Part shown: positions 9,901-17,790 of the stretch, piece after piece
Position numbering within the stretch: the stretch's first letter is position 1
Layout: every line of letters starts with the position of its first letter
DNA from: Dyella sp. AtDHG13
GTDB taxonomy: Bacteria; Pseudomonadota; Gammaproteobacteria; Xanthomonadales; Rhodanobacteraceae
Length of the DNA stretch: 64,000 nt
Assembly (NCBI RefSeq): GCF_003201105.1
Contig: NZ_QICJ01000003.1
Location: 1-64,000 of the forward strand
Reading direction: 5' to 3'
Notes under the pieces: generated by a model
Database searches by the model: none
Told to the model about the DNA's origin: nothing
What the model saw: the letters and a program-made list of their open reading frames with translations, nothing else
Translations under genes and position numbers: made by a program

Positions 9901-10026
9901 GTGGGCGGCCTGCCCATCGCCACCTTGCTGACGCTGTTCATCCTGCCGGCGTTCTATTTCGCGATCGAGCGTTATATCGAGCGCCATCGCCGCAAGCACC
10001 GTCCGCATCCGTCGCGGGAGCTGTGA
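6925..10026 (+). CDS. HME-type RND heavy-metal efflux pump (CusA/CzcA family)
   Basis: A 1033-aa inner-membrane proton/metal antiporter with the two-fold RND layout: TM1, large periplasmic loop, TM2-6, TM7, second loop, TM8-12. TM4 carries GAIDFGVIVDG with Asp393, Asp399 and Glu406. This D-x5-D-x6-E spacing is that of the proton-relay residues of CzcA and separates HME pumps from the drug-exporting HAE class. The start overlaps the adaptor stop and the stop is two bases before the channel gene, so the three form one operon. CnrA/CzcA-like and CusA-like specificities (Zn/Co/Ni versus Cu/Ag) cannot be separated by eye. No metal-sensing regulator is adjacent. Confidence 0.92.
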   Translation: MINAIFHFCFQKRVVFIVVSILVLCFGYYSWTQLAIEAYPELSDVSAQVTTQVPGLAAEEIEQQITIPLERGLAGTPGLVSMRSSSTFGLSLITLVFKDGAEDYWERQRVQERISQVTLPPGVTPGLDPVSGPAGEIYRYTLESTSKNLMELSEIQNWVVIPALEKVPGVANVDIFGGFTKEFQLELDPAQLLHYGVSVGQITAAISANTANAGGGRITRGDQSYIVRGIGMVHTLKDLGDIVVTQSNGVPVLVRDLGKLQYGHQVRQGILGKNNNPDTIEGIVDLLKYENPSRVLENIHATVDQLNRQLASQDVRIVPYIDRDDLVNATKEKVFHTVMEGVGLVCIVLILFLGSPRSAMVAAVAIPMSLVTVFILMQFTHMPANLFSLGAIDFGVIVDGTIVVTEAILRRREEKPNAVLTEDDVMTVTKHVGRSIFFATLIIITAYMPLFAFEHAEGKLFRPMAFTVGYALLAALLCTVTLTPGLAYLALRKPRKLFKNKPLERLQAAYTAALAKLLGRLPVAYTVAGAALVGVLVLGASIGREFLPDLDEGSLWLQVQMPSGLSLDKASEMTADLRRVVREFPEVSYVVTQLGRNDTGTDPWTPSHVEAGVGLKPYDTWPNHESKEEFLRRFNARMQQIPGISVGISQPIVDGENDMIGGAHSPLVLRIYGDDLNELRRVGNEIVDVLHGVRGTAEASIFQEPPIPQLAITADRDAAARYGINIGDISSLIQTAIGGTPVTQVYVGDRIYNVTTRVSNATANNVEAIGQLPLTSASGAQVPLKQVADIRFKTGESTIAHEQGKRQITIRVDNRDRALSEYLADAQQQIDAKVHFDRDSYRLQWAGTFENQQRAQARLAVVMALVLGIMVVFLYFEFGKMHQAVMVLAVVPLATVGGLISLHVRGETLNIATAVGFIALFGVAVQNGIIMVANINRVRRHGHGLLDGVLEGATERFRPVLMTATVASVGMLPAALATGIGTDVQRGLATVVVGGLPIATLLTLFILPAFYFAIERYIERHRRKHRPHPSREL

Positions 10027-10028
10027 TC

Positions 10029-11540
10029 ATGACCAAGACGACATTCCGCTGTCTCCGTTCCGCGCTCGCGCTGGGCATCGCCGCCGTGCTCGCCGGCTGC
10101 GCCGTCGGCCCCGATTACAAGCGGCCGCAGGCGCCGGTGGCGAAGGAGTACGCGCCCCAGCCGATCGCGCGCGATACCGCGTCGGCGAGCGGTCCGGGCG
10201 GCGAGTCGCAGCATCTGCTGCAGTCCATGGATATCCCCGGCCAGTGGTGGACGCTGTTCCATTCGCAAGCGCTGAATGGGTTGATCGACGATGCGCTCAG
10301 GCACAACGCGGACGCGGAAGCCGCGCACGCGGCGCTCAAGGTGGCATGGGAGGCCGCGTATGCGCAGCGCGGCGCCTACTTTCCCACCGTCGACGCCAAC
10401 GCCAATGCCATACGGCAGGACACCGCCAACGACGTGGCGAGCAACGCGGCGTCGAACGCGAGCCTCTACAACCTCACCACGGCGCAGGTTACGGTGTCGT
10501 ACGTACTCGACCTGTGGGGCGGCAACCGCCGGCAGGTGGAGTCGCTGGTGGCGCAGGCGAACCAGCAGCGTTATCAGCTGGAGGCCACGTATCTCACCTT
10601 GACCAGCAACGTGGCGAACGCGGCCATCGAGGAAGCGTCGCTGCGCGCGCAGATTCGCGCGACGCACGACATCATCGATGCGCAGACGCGCATCCTCGAC
10701 ACCTTGCGGAAGCAGCATGCGCTGGGCGATGTATCGGATGCAGCCGTCGCCGCACAGATCACCGCCCTGGAACAGAGCAAGGCCACCTTGCCGCCGCTGG
10801 ACAAGCAATTGGCCCAGCAGCGCGATCTGCTCGCGGCATTGACCGGCCGCACGCCCGACCAGCGCATGGACGCACAGTTCACCTTGGACAGCCTGCAGCT
10901 GCCCACCGATCTGCCGCTCAGCCTGCCGGCGCAATTGGTGGAACAGCGGCCCGACGTGCGCATGGCCGAAGAGCAGCTGCATTCGGCCAGTGCGCAGGTG
11001 GGCGTCGCCATCGCCAATCGCCTGCCCAACGTGCAGATCACCGGGTCGCTTGGTGGCACTTCGGAAAAGGCGAGCAAGGTGTTCAGCGCGGGCAGCGGTT
11101 TCTGGAGCCTGGGCGCATCGGTGACGCAGCCGTTGTTCGACGGGGGCACGCTCAAGCACAAGCAGCGCGGCGCCGAAGCGGCCTACCAGCAAGCCGCCGC
11201 GCAGTACCGCAGTGCCGTATTGCAGGCGGTGCAGAACGTGGCGGACACCTTGCACGCCATCGACGCGGATGCGCAGGCGCTGGCGGCCAACGAGCGCGCC
11301 GAGCGTGCAGCCGCGCACGGCCTCGAAGTGGCGAAGCGGCAGCTGGCCTTGGGCGACCTGAGCGAGAGCGCCATGCTCAATAGCGAACTGGCGTGGCAGC
11401 AGACCGCACTGGCCCTGGTGCAGGCAAGGGCGGCGCGCTATGCCGACACCGTGGCACTGTTCCAGGCGCTGGGCGGCGGCTGGTGGCATCGCAAGGATGC
11501 GGACGACGTGGCTTCGGAAGCGCAACCAGCCAGGCAGTGA
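10029..11540 (+). CDS. Outer-membrane efflux channel lipoprotein (NodT/OprM family)
   Basis: A 503-aa TolC-superfamily channel protein completing the tripartite pump. A lipoprotein signal ends VLAGC (Cys near residue 24), followed by AVGPDYKRP, the classic N-terminal signature of NodT-type channels. Two OEP repeats occupy about residues 75-270 and 285-485. QWWTLF at the start of the first repeat and the RPDVRMAEEQL stretch in the second are also typical. ATG 10029 follows the pump stop by two bases with GGGAG upstream. Distal gene of the efflux operon; no terminator hairpin is evident before the convergent DedA gene. Confidence 0.92.
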   Translation: MTKTTFRCLRSALALGIAAVLAGCAVGPDYKRPQAPVAKEYAPQPIARDTASASGPGGESQHLLQSMDIPGQWWTLFHSQALNGLIDDALRHNADAEAAHAALKVAWEAAYAQRGAYFPTVDANANAIRQDTANDVASNAASNASLYNLTTAQVTVSYVLDLWGGNRRQVESLVAQANQQRYQLEATYLTLTSNVANAAIEEASLRAQIRATHDIIDAQTRILDTLRKQHALGDVSDAAVAAQITALEQSKATLPPLDKQLAQQRDLLAALTGRTPDQRMDAQFTLDSLQLPTDLPLSLPAQLVEQRPDVRMAEEQLHSASAQVGVAIANRLPNVQITGSLGGTSEKASKVFSAGSGFWSLGASVTQPLFDGGTLKHKQRGAEAAYQQAAAQYRSAVLQAVQNVADTLHAIDADAQALAANERAERAAAHGLEVAKRQLALGDLSESAMLNSELAWQQTALALVQARAARYADTVALFQALGGGWWHRKDADDVASEAQPARQ

Positions 11541-11597
11541 AATAGGTGCCCTTCATCGTCATTCCCTTCGTGCGGATGACGGTGAAGGAATTTCCGC

Positions 11598-12224
11598 TCA
11601 GCGCGAGCCCGGCTCGCAGGCCACGCGCCGCTTGTGCCGCCACCACAGCACCAGCGCCACCAGCACCGCCACGCCGCCGACCAGCCACAGGCCGTTCTGG
11701 CCGCGATGGATCCACATGGCCAGCCACTCGTGGTTGTCCGCGCCGAAATAGCCCAGGTACACCCAGATCGGCACGCTGATCAGCGCGGCCAGCCCGTCGA
11801 GCATGAAGAAGCGCAGGAAGGACACGCGATGGGTGGAGCCGGCGGTAATGAACACCGCCGTGCGCATGCCGGGCAGGAAGCGCGCGATGAACATCAGGCG
11901 GTTGCCGTAGCGCTCGAACTTCTCCTGCACCTTGGCGTAGCGCTCGGGCGTGAGCACGCGCGCGACGAAGCGCAGCTTGAGGATGCGCGCGCCGAAATGG
12001 TGGCCGAGCAGGAACATGGCGGCATCGCCCACCAGCACGCCGGCCATGCCGATGCCGAACATGGTGTGCACGTTGGCGTAGCCGAGTCCGGCGATGACGC
12101 CGCCGGCCACCAGGGTGATGTCCTCGGGCAAAGGCACGCCGGCGCCGCACAGCAACAACGCGAGGAACACCGCGAGGTAGCCGTTTTCGGCGAACACCGT
12201 GACCAGTCGTTCAAGCAGTTCCAT
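11598..12224 (-). CDS. DedA family membrane protein
   Basis: A 208-aa inner-membrane protein of the DedA/SNARE-associated (VTT) family. It contains the expected GAGVPLPEDITLVAGG motif near residue 30 and the conserved second-half RFLPGMRTAVFITAG segment with the functionally important Arg residues. DedA proteins are linked to undecaprenyl-phosphate or phospholipid flipping and to membrane-potential maintenance. It is transcribed in the same direction as dnaG and starts 180 bp past its stop. A C-terminal basic tail follows the last helix. Convergent with the efflux operon. Confident as to family; substrate unknown. Confidence 0.9.
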   Translation of the reverse strand: MELLERLVTVFAENGYLAVFLALLLCGAGVPLPEDITLVAGGVIAGLGYANVHTMFGIGMAGVLVGDAAMFLLGHHFGARILKLRFVARVLTPERYAKVQEKFERYGNRLMFIARFLPGMRTAVFITAGSTHRVSFLRFFMLDGLAALISVPIWVYLGYFGADNHEWLAMWIHRGQNGLWLVGGVAVLVALVLWWRHKRRVACEPGSR

Positions 12225-12403
12225 CTACACGCATGCCCTGGTGGACTACCCAATGCCTCTCAAAGAGGGGTCGATGATCCCATACGCGGACGTCCGTACG
12301 CTTGCCGCAGCGCAGGGTCGCCCGGTGCCCCCACGTCCTGTCGGGGCCGGGGCAAGGCGGCATCTTGCCGGGGCGCGGGTTAGAAGGCTGTTGTCGCGTC
12401 CGC

Positions 12404-14134
12404 TCAGGCGGACGCGGGCGGCACCACGCGCGCCGCCAGCAGTTCGCGCAGCTCGGCCTTTTCGGCGCTGTCCAGGGCGCCATCGCGGCTCTTGGCGGTG
12501 AGCCAGTCGCGGCGCTGGATCACGGCCTGCTGTTCCATGCGCTTGAGCGCATCGAAGAATTCGGCGCGCTGGGCTTCCGGCTCGCCGACCACCATGGCCG
12601 CCATCAGCTTTTGCAGGGCGGGGTATTCCGCCCGTTCGGCGAAATGTTCCACCAGCATGGCGGAGTTGATGCCGGGCCGCGAGCGCGCCATGTCGATCAG
12701 CTCGGCCAGCAGTTCCACGCCGGGCTTGTCCAGCCGCAGGAAGCCATAGGGACGCTCCACCTGTTCGGCGGCGCCCGGCTGCGCCAGCAGCAGCGCGATG
12801 GCGCTGCGCACCAGCGAGCGCTGCACCACGGTGGGCCGGTTGATCGAGGTGCGCGGCGAGGGCGCGGATTCGAGGCTGGCGCGCGCGCCGGTGCGCTTTT
12901 CCAGTTCCTGCGCCATCAGGTCGCGGAACGCGCCGTCGGGCAGGCGGGCGATCAGCGGCCGCGCGCGCTCGGCCAGGCGTGCGCGGCCGTCCAGGCTGGC
13001 GGTGTCCACGTCGTGCGCCAGCTCGCCGAAGAAATATTCCGAAAGCGGTGTGGCCGCCTTCAGGCGCTTTTCGAAACCGTCCTTGCCTTCCTTGCGGATC
13101 AGCGTGTCCGGGTCCTCGCCGTCGGGCAGGAACAGGAAATACGCCTGACGTCCGTCACGCAGGCGCGGCAAGGCGGACTCCAGCGCCTTCCACGCCGCGG
13201 CGCGGCCGGCGCGATCGCCGTCGAAACAGAACACCACGTCCGGCGCGGCGCGGAACAGCACCTCGGTGTGTTCCGGCGTGGTCGCGGTGCCCAGCGTGGC
13301 CACGGCAATCGGCAAGCCGGCCTGGTGCATGGCGATCACGTCCATGTAGCCCTCCACCACCACGATGCGCGCCAGGCTCGGATTGGCCTGCTTCACCTGC
13401 CACAGCGCGAACAGCTCGCGACCCTTGTGGAACAGCGGTGTTTCCGGCGAGTTGAGGTACTTGGGGCCCTGTTCCGACTGCAGCACACGGCCGCCGAAAG
13501 CGATCACGCGCCCGCGCCGGTCGAGGATGGGAAACATCAGGCGTTCGCGGAAGCGGTCGTAGCGGCTGCCGCGTTCGTTGCTGGCCACCATGCCCGCTTC
13601 GTTGAGCAGCTTCATGCGCCGGTCGCTGCCGCCGAGCGCCTTGATCACGCCGTCGAAACCGGCGGGTGCCCAGCCGATGCGGAAGCGCTTGATGGTTTCC
13701 GCGTCCAGCCCGCGCTTCTTGCAGTACGCCTGCGCCTCGGGGCTGCGCGGCAGTTCCTTCTCGTACCAGCCGGCGGCGGCGTCGAGCAGGGCGTAGAGGT
13801 CGGTCTTGTCCTCGCGCGGGCGGTCGTCGCCGCCTTCGCGCGGCACGGTCAGGCCGACCGATTGCGCCAGTTCTTCCACCGCATCGGGGAATTCCAGGCG
13901 CTCGTAATCCATCAGGAACTTCACCGCGCTGCCGTGCGCGCCGCAGCCAAAGCAATGGTAGAACTGCTTGGCGGGACTCACGTAGAACGACGGCGAACGC
14001 TCGTTGTGGAACGGGCAGCAGGCGGTCCATTCGCGGCCGGCCTTCTTCAACGGCACGCGCCGCTCGATCACGTCGACGATGTCGACGCGGGCAAGCAGTT
14101 CGTCGATGAAGCTGTCTGGAATACGGCCGCGCAT
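12404..14134 (-). CDS. dnaG: DNA primase
   Basis: DnaG synthesises RNA primers at the replication fork. The 576-aa protein has the N-terminal CHC2 zinc-binding domain (Cys40, His43, Cys61, Cys64). The Toprim catalytic core follows, with VVEGYMDVIAMH and FCFDGDRAGRAA supplying the acidic metal ligands. A C-terminal DnaB-interacting region completes it. Length matches E. coli DnaG (581 aa). Start chosen at MRGRIPDSFI, as in homologues, with AAGG upstream. In many proteobacteria dnaG sits between rpsU and rpoD. Here rpsU and yqeY are 1.2-2 kb upstream on the same strand, a GNAT gene on the other strand intervenes, and DedA rather than rpoD follows. Confidence 0.97.
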   Translation of the reverse strand: MRGRIPDSFIDELLARVDIVDVIERRVPLKKAGREWTACCPFHNERSPSFYVSPAKQFYHCFGCGAHGSAVKFLMDYERLEFPDAVEELAQSVGLTVPREGGDDRPREDKTDLYALLDAAAGWYEKELPRSPEAQAYCKKRGLDAETIKRFRIGWAPAGFDGVIKALGGSDRRMKLLNEAGMVASNERGSRYDRFRERLMFPILDRRGRVIAFGGRVLQSEQGPKYLNSPETPLFHKGRELFALWQVKQANPSLARIVVVEGYMDVIAMHQAGLPIAVATLGTATTPEHTEVLFRAAPDVVFCFDGDRAGRAAAWKALESALPRLRDGRQAYFLFLPDGEDPDTLIRKEGKDGFEKRLKAATPLSEYFFGELAHDVDTASLDGRARLAERARPLIARLPDGAFRDLMAQELEKRTGARASLESAPSPRTSINRPTVVQRSLVRSAIALLLAQPGAAEQVERPYGFLRLDKPGVELLAELIDMARSRPGINSAMLVEHFAERAEYPALQKLMAAMVVGEPEAQRAEFFDALKRMEQQAVIQRRDWLTAKSRDGALDSAEKAELRELLAARVVPPASA

Positions 14135-14277
14135 AAGAGCCTTAGTTTATCGGTTGCGGCACGCCGGGGCGCACTCTGGCCGCACGTCCCCCGATCCGGG
14201 CCGGCCCGCCTACCTGTGCTCGCCACCGCGCTGCCCTATGCTGTGGGCGGGGGAGCCGTCATGGCTTTGGGGGGAGC

Positions 14278-14934
14278 ATGGGGAACGTATTGGGGATGGC
14301 CCGTTCGGGCCTTGAGGTGCGCTTTCGTCCCGCCGCGGCGGACGATGCCGACGTGGCCGTGCCGCTGATCTACAGCTCAGGCCCGACCGCGTTCGACTAC
14401 GTGTTCACTACCCGCGACGGCGGCGACGCGCAGGCCTTCCTGCGGCATTGCTTTATCGACGGCGCCGGCGAATTCGGTTGGCGTAACCATTGGGTGGGCG
14501 TGGTGGACGGGCGTGTCGTGGCGGTGGGGGCGGGTTTCGGCGCCGACACCAAGTGGCCGTTCACCCTGGCGGCCGCGCGGCAGATCGTCGGGCATTACGG
14601 CATGCGCCGCGCGCTCGGCGTGATCGCGCGCGGCCTGCGGGTGGAGTCGGTGATACGGCCGCCCGACGGCGATATGCATTACCTGGCGCACCTGGGCGTG
14701 CTGCCGGAGCTGCGCGGCCAGGGCGTAGGCCGCGAGCTGATCGATCAGCTGATCGGCTTGGCCCGCGACGCCGGACGCCGCCGCGTCGCCCTGGACGTGG
14801 CCGTCAGCAATCCACGTGCCGAGGCCTTGTACCGGCGCACCGGCTTCAAGGTCGTGGGCGAGCGCAAGTCGCGACTCGCCAACGAACGCGGCCGCGTCCC
14901 CGACCACCGCCGCATGGAGCGCGTCATCGACTGA
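14278..14934 (+). CDS. GNAT family N-acetyltransferase
   Basis: A 218-aa acetyl-CoA-dependent acyltransferase. The GNAT core is in the C-terminal half: YLAHLGVLPELRGQGVGREL contains the acetyl-CoA pyrophosphate-binding R/Q-x-x-G-x-G/A loop, followed by the NPRAEALYRRTGFKVVGE motif of the final strand. The N-terminal about 100 residues are a less typical extension. ATG 14278 is used because GGGGGGAG lies just upstream; an in-frame ATG at 14296 is possible. It is encoded against the flow of dnaG and yqeY. Substrate unknown; the RimI-like C-terminal motif leaves protein or small-molecule acetylation open. Confidence 0.85.
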   Translation: MGNVLGMARSGLEVRFRPAAADDADVAVPLIYSSGPTAFDYVFTTRDGGDAQAFLRHCFIDGAGEFGWRNHWVGVVDGRVVAVGAGFGADTKWPFTLAAARQIVGHYGMRRALGVIARGLRVESVIRPPDGDMHYLAHLGVLPELRGQGVGRELIDQLIGLARDAGRRRVALDVAVSNPRAEALYRRTGFKVVGERKSRLANERGRVPDHRRMERVID

Positions 14935-14952
14935 TACCTGCTCAGTGTCGCC

Positions 14953-15123
14953 CTAGGCCACGTGGATCAGGCCAATGACGGCTAGCAGGGCGAGCAGGAA
15001 CAGGATGATGAAGATCGCGAAAAGGATCTTGGCGATGCCGCCCGTGACGCCGGACAGCGTGCCGAAGCCGAGCCAGCCGGTCACGATCGAGACGATGGCG
15101 AGAATGATGGCCCATTTCAGCAT
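14953..15123 (-). CDS. DUF1328 (YtjA-type) small membrane protein
   Basis: A 56-aa protein that starts MLKWAIILAIVSIVTGWLGF and consists of two hydrophobic helices separated by a Gly/Thr turn (about residues 20-30). It matches the DUF1328/YtjA family of short inner-membrane proteins in length, start and turn. A GGGAG ribosome site lies six bases before the ATG at 15123. It lies between dnaG and yqeY on the same strand and is convergent with the GNAT gene (18 bp apart). Function unknown; family members are often stress-induced. Confidence 0.85.
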   Translation of the reverse strand: MLKWAIILAIVSIVTGWLGFGTLSGVTGGIAKILFAIFIILFLLALLAVIGLIHVA

Positions 15124-15342
15124 GTGACACTCCCGAGAGGAAAAGGCGCCGCCGGCGTCGCCGGTGGCGGTCCCGTTCTAGGTTTCACCATGTGAAGAGC
15201 GTGCAGCAGGCTTGTGCATGGCGCGTGTGGCCGTTCATGCAAAGGATGTGGCGCCGTTAAGGCGCAAGCCTGGATGCGTGGGCTGTGCGGCGGCCGTAAC
15301 GCGCCTGTTGGCGTCGGGTGTTGCTCTTGGGAAAAAGGGTAC

Positions 15343-15364
15343 GCCAGCGCCCTGAGGCGCTGGC
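15343..15364 (-). terminator. Rho-independent terminator after yqeY
   Basis: GCCAGCGCC-TCAG-GGCGCTGGC (minus-strand reading) is a perfect 9-bp stem. It is followed on the minus strand by GTACCCTTTTTC, so the U run is slightly displaced. It lies 16 bp past the yqeY stop. Confidence 0.55.
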
Positions 15365-15379
15365 AGGACGTGCGGGCGA

Positions 15380-15826
15380 TCAGCCGGCCAGGCGAGCCTT
15401 GATGCGGCCGGACACCACGCCCATGTCGGCGCGGCCGGCGGCCTTTTCCTTCACCACGGCCACCACCTTGCCCATGTCGCGGGCCGAGCTGGCGCCGGTT
15501 TCGGCGATGGCGGCGGCGATCAGCGCGTCGATTTCCTCGTCGCTGAGCTTGGCCGGCAGGTAGGCCTCGATCACCTTCATTTCCGCGCGTTCCACGTCGG
15601 CCAGGTCCTGGCGGTTGGCCGCCTCGTACTGGCTGATGGAGTCCTTGCGCTGCTTGACCATCTTCTCCAGCACGGCCAGCGTCTGCACGTCGTCGAGCTC
15701 GATGCGCTCGTCCACCTCGCGCTGCTTGACCGCGGCCAGGATCAGCCGGATCACGCCCAGGCGGTCCTTGTCGCCGCCACGCATGGCGGTCTTCATGTCG
15801 TCGGTGAGCTGCTGTTTCAGGGTCAT
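15380..15826 (-). CDS. GatB/YqeY domain-containing protein
   Basis: A 148-aa cytoplasmic protein of the YqeY family, related to the tail domain of GatB amidotransferase subunits and thought to contact tRNA or ribosomes. It starts MTLKQQLTDDMKTAMRGGDK and contains the family stretches LGVIRLILAAVKQREVDER and LSDEEIDALIAAAIAETGA. The ATG at 15826 follows AAGGAAAAA; an upstream in-frame extension would run through the rpsU terminator and is rejected. It sits downstream of rpsU on the same strand, as in many Xanthomonadales, and is probably read through from rpsU. Exact role unresolved. Confidence 0.9.
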   Translation of the reverse strand: MTLKQQLTDDMKTAMRGGDKDRLGVIRLILAAVKQREVDERIELDDVQTLAVLEKMVKQRKDSISQYEAANRQDLADVERAEMKVIEAYLPAKLSDEEIDALIAAAIAETGASSARDMGKVVAVVKEKAAGRADMGVVSGRIKARLAG

Positions 15827-15851
15827 GGGCTTTTTCCTTGGGAAACACAAA

Positions 15852-15879
15852 AGCCGGCGTTGCTGAGGCAACGCCGGCT
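15852..15879 (-). terminator. Terminator/attenuator between rpsU and yqeY
   Basis: AGCCGGCGTTGC-CTCA-GCAACGCCGGCT (minus strand) is a perfect 12-bp stem with a 4-nt loop followed by TTTTGTGTTT. It lies about 115 bp past the rpsU stop and 25 bp before the yqeY start. E. coli has an analogous partial terminator between rpsU and dnaG that lowers distal expression. Confidence 0.75.
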
Positions 15880-15992
15880 AGTGTAGGTCTACGAAGACAG
15901 CGGCAGCGGATGGACGCGCCAGCTGCCAGGCTACCTGTCATGGCGCCTAAGGCGCCGGAACCTCACACCGTCCGCAGGGCGGACGACGGGGC

Positions 15993-16208
15993 TCAGTACA
16001 GGCGCGTACGACGCGAGGTGTCGCGCGAGAGACGGCGCAGGTGACGCTTCACGGCTGCTGCACGCTTGCGCTTACGCTCCTGGGTCGGCTTCTCGTAGAA
16101 CTCGCGCTTGCGGGTCTCGGCCAGGACGCCGGCCTTTTCGCAGGTGCGCTTGAAGCGGCGGAGGGCAAGCTCGAACGGCTCGTTCTCGCGGACTTTTACG
16201 CTGGGCAT
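15993..16208 (-). CDS. rpsU: 30S ribosomal protein S21
   Basis: A 71-aa, very basic protein matching S21 over its full length, starting [20 protein letters not shown] and ending [15 protein letters not shown]21 binds the platform of the 30S subunit near the anti-Shine-Dalgarno end of 16S rRNA and aids initiation. GGAG is five bases before the ATG. It is divergent from tsaD, with a 108-bp intergenic promoter region, and is first in the rpsU-yqeY direction. Confidence 0.98.
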   Translation of the reverse strand: MPSVKVRENEPFELALRRFKRTCEKAGVLAETRKREFYEKPTQERKRKRAAAVKRHLRRLSRDTSRRTRLY

Positions 16209-16249
16209 GGAAACTCCAAGTGGTAGACTGGCTCGCCTGAACGGGCCGT

Positions 16250-16277
16250 TTGAATACGGTGAGCCGCGAAGTATAAC
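16250..16277 (+). promoter_or_regulatory. Promoter for tsaD
   Basis: TTGAAT (16250-16255) and TATAAC (16272-16277) are separated by 16 bp. The predicted transcript starts near 16284, which is downstream of the first possible GTG start (16278). This favours translation from GTG 16317. Confidence 0.5.
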
Positions 16278-16316
16278 GTGGAAACGACAGCAATTTCAAA
16301 GCCCCAATACAGCCCG

Positions 16317-17357
16317 GTGATCAACAAGCCGGTACTGGGCATCGAGACCTCCTGCGATGAGACCGGCGTGGCCCTGCTGCGCTGGGAGCCGGACGCGCCC
16401 GGCCGCGGCCTGCTTTCACACACCCTCTACAGTCAGATCAAGCTGCACGCCGAATACGGCGGGGTGGTGCCGGAGCTGGCCAGCCGCGACCACGTGCGCA
16501 AGCTGCTGCCGCTGGTGCGCGAGGCGCTGGCCCAGGCCGGACTGAGCCCGGCCGACCTGGGCGGCGTCGCCTACACCGCCGGCCCCGGTCTGGTCGGCGC
16601 CCTGCTGGTGGGCGCCTCCGCCGCGCGGGCCATGGCCTGGGCGCTGGGCGTGCCGGCCATCGGCGTGCACCACATGGAAGGCCACCTGCTGGCCCCGCTG
16701 CTGGAGGAAGACCCGCCCGAGCCGCCCTTCGTGGCGCTGCTGGTGTCGGGCGGCCACTCCATGCTGGTGGAGGTGAAGGGTATCGGCGAGTACCGGATCC
16801 TGGGCGACACGCTGGACGACGCCGCCGGCGAGGCTTTCGACAAGACCGCCAAGCTGATGGGCCTGCCGTATCCCGGCGGCCCCGCGCTGGCCAAGCTGGC
16901 CGAGCAGGGCACCGAAGGCGCGTTCCGTTTCTCGCGCCCCATGACCGACCGACCCGGCCTGGATTTCAGCTTCTCGGGCCTCAAGACCCAGGTGCTGCTG
17001 GCCTGGCAGCAATCGGACCAGAGCGAGCAGACCCGCGCCGACATCGCCCGCGCGTTCGAAGAGGCGATTGTCGACACCATGATCATCAAATGCCGCCGCG
17101 CGTTGCAGGCTACCGGGGCGAAGCGCCTGGTGATCGCCGGTGGCGTGGGCGCGAACAAGCGGCTGCGCGCGGAGCTGGCCGCGGCGGGCGCGAAGGATGG
17201 CTTTAAGGCCTACTTTCCGCGCCTGGCCTTCTGCACGGACAACGGCGCGATGATCGCCCTGGCCGGCGCGATCCGGCTGGCGCACGGCCAGCACCAGGAC
17301 GAGTCGGTGCAGGTGTTCCCCCGCTGGGATCTGGAAACCCTGCCGCCAGCGGTGTGA
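16317..17357 (+). CDS. tsaD: tRNA N6-adenosine threonylcarbamoyltransferase
   Basis: TsaD transfers the threonylcarbamoyl group to A37 of ANN-decoding tRNAs (t6A). The ASKHA fold is clear: [10 protein letters not shown] near the start, HHMEGH with the two iron-binding His, [11 protein letters not shown], the [18 protein letters not shown] loop and [10 protein letters not shown] near the end. GTG 16317 gives 346 aa starting [12 protein letters not shown], close to E. coli (337 aa). GTG 16278 would add 13 residues but lies upstream of the predicted transcript start. It is divergent from rpsU, the usual arrangement in gammaproteobacteria. folB and folK follow on the same strand. Confidence 0.95.
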   Translation: MINKPVLGIETSCDETGVALLRWEPDAPGRGLLSHTLYSQIKLHAEYGGVVPELASRDHVRKLLPLVREALAQAGLSPADLGGVAYTAGPGLVGALLVGASAARAMAWALGVPAIGVHHMEGHLLAPLLEEDPPEPPFVALLVSGGHSMLVEVKGIGEYRILGDTLDDAAGEAFDKTAKLMGLPYPGGPALAKLAEQGTEGAFRFSRPMTDRPGLDFSFSGLKTQVLLAWQQSDQSEQTRADIARAFEEAIVDTMIIKCRRALQATGAKRLVIAGGVGANKRLRAELAAAGAKDGFKAYFPRLAFCTDNGAMIALAGAIRLAHGQHQDESVQVFPRWDLETLPPAV

Positions 17358-17418
17358 CGGCGCGTCTCCCGCGTGGCGCACAAGTGCGCTGGCGCAGGGA
17401 GACCGGTAACCTATCCGC

Positions 17419-17778
17419 ATGGATATCGTTTTCATCGAAGACCTGCGCATCGATGCCGTCATCGGCATCTACGACTGGGAGCGCCGCGTGCGCCAGACCT
17501 TGTCGTTCGACATCGAAATGGCGTTCGACAACACCGTGCCCGCCGCAAGCGACGACATCGCGCTCACGCTCAACTACAAGGACGTGTCCAAGCGCCTGAT
17601 CGACTACGTCGGCGCGTCCAGCTTCGGGCTGGTGGAGACGCTGGCGGAGCGTTGCGCCGCGATCATCCGCGAGGAATTCGGCGTGTCGTGGGTGCGGCTG
17701 AAGCTGTCCAAGCCAGGCGCGGTGCGCGGCGCCAAGTCGGTGGGCGTGCGCATCGAGCGTGGCATCCGCCCGCAGTGA
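17419..17778 (+). CDS. folB: Dihydroneopterin aldolase
   Basis: A 119-aa enzyme that converts 7,8-dihydroneopterin to 6-hydroxymethyl-dihydropterin in folate synthesis. The start MDIVFIEDLRIDAVIGIYDW, the central LNYKDVSKRLIDYV and the LVETLAERCAAII segment with the pterin-binding Glu are typical. Length fits (E. coli FolB 122 aa). It begins 61 bp after tsaD and is followed 12 bp later by folK, so folB-folK form a short folate operon, possibly with tsaD. Confidence 0.95.
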   Translation: MDIVFIEDLRIDAVIGIYDWERRVRQTLSFDIEMAFDNTVPAASDDIALTLNYKDVSKRLIDYVGASSFGLVETLAERCAAIIREEFGVSWVRLKLSKPGAVRGAKSVGVRIERGIRPQ

Positions 17779-17790
17779 CGCGTTGAATCG

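Noticed and set aside
14942-15130. 62-codon frame overlapping the DUF1328 gene in another frame
   Set aside because: His/Arg-rich shadow of the 56-residue hydrophobic protein at 14953-15123, which has the right start, ribosome site and family features.
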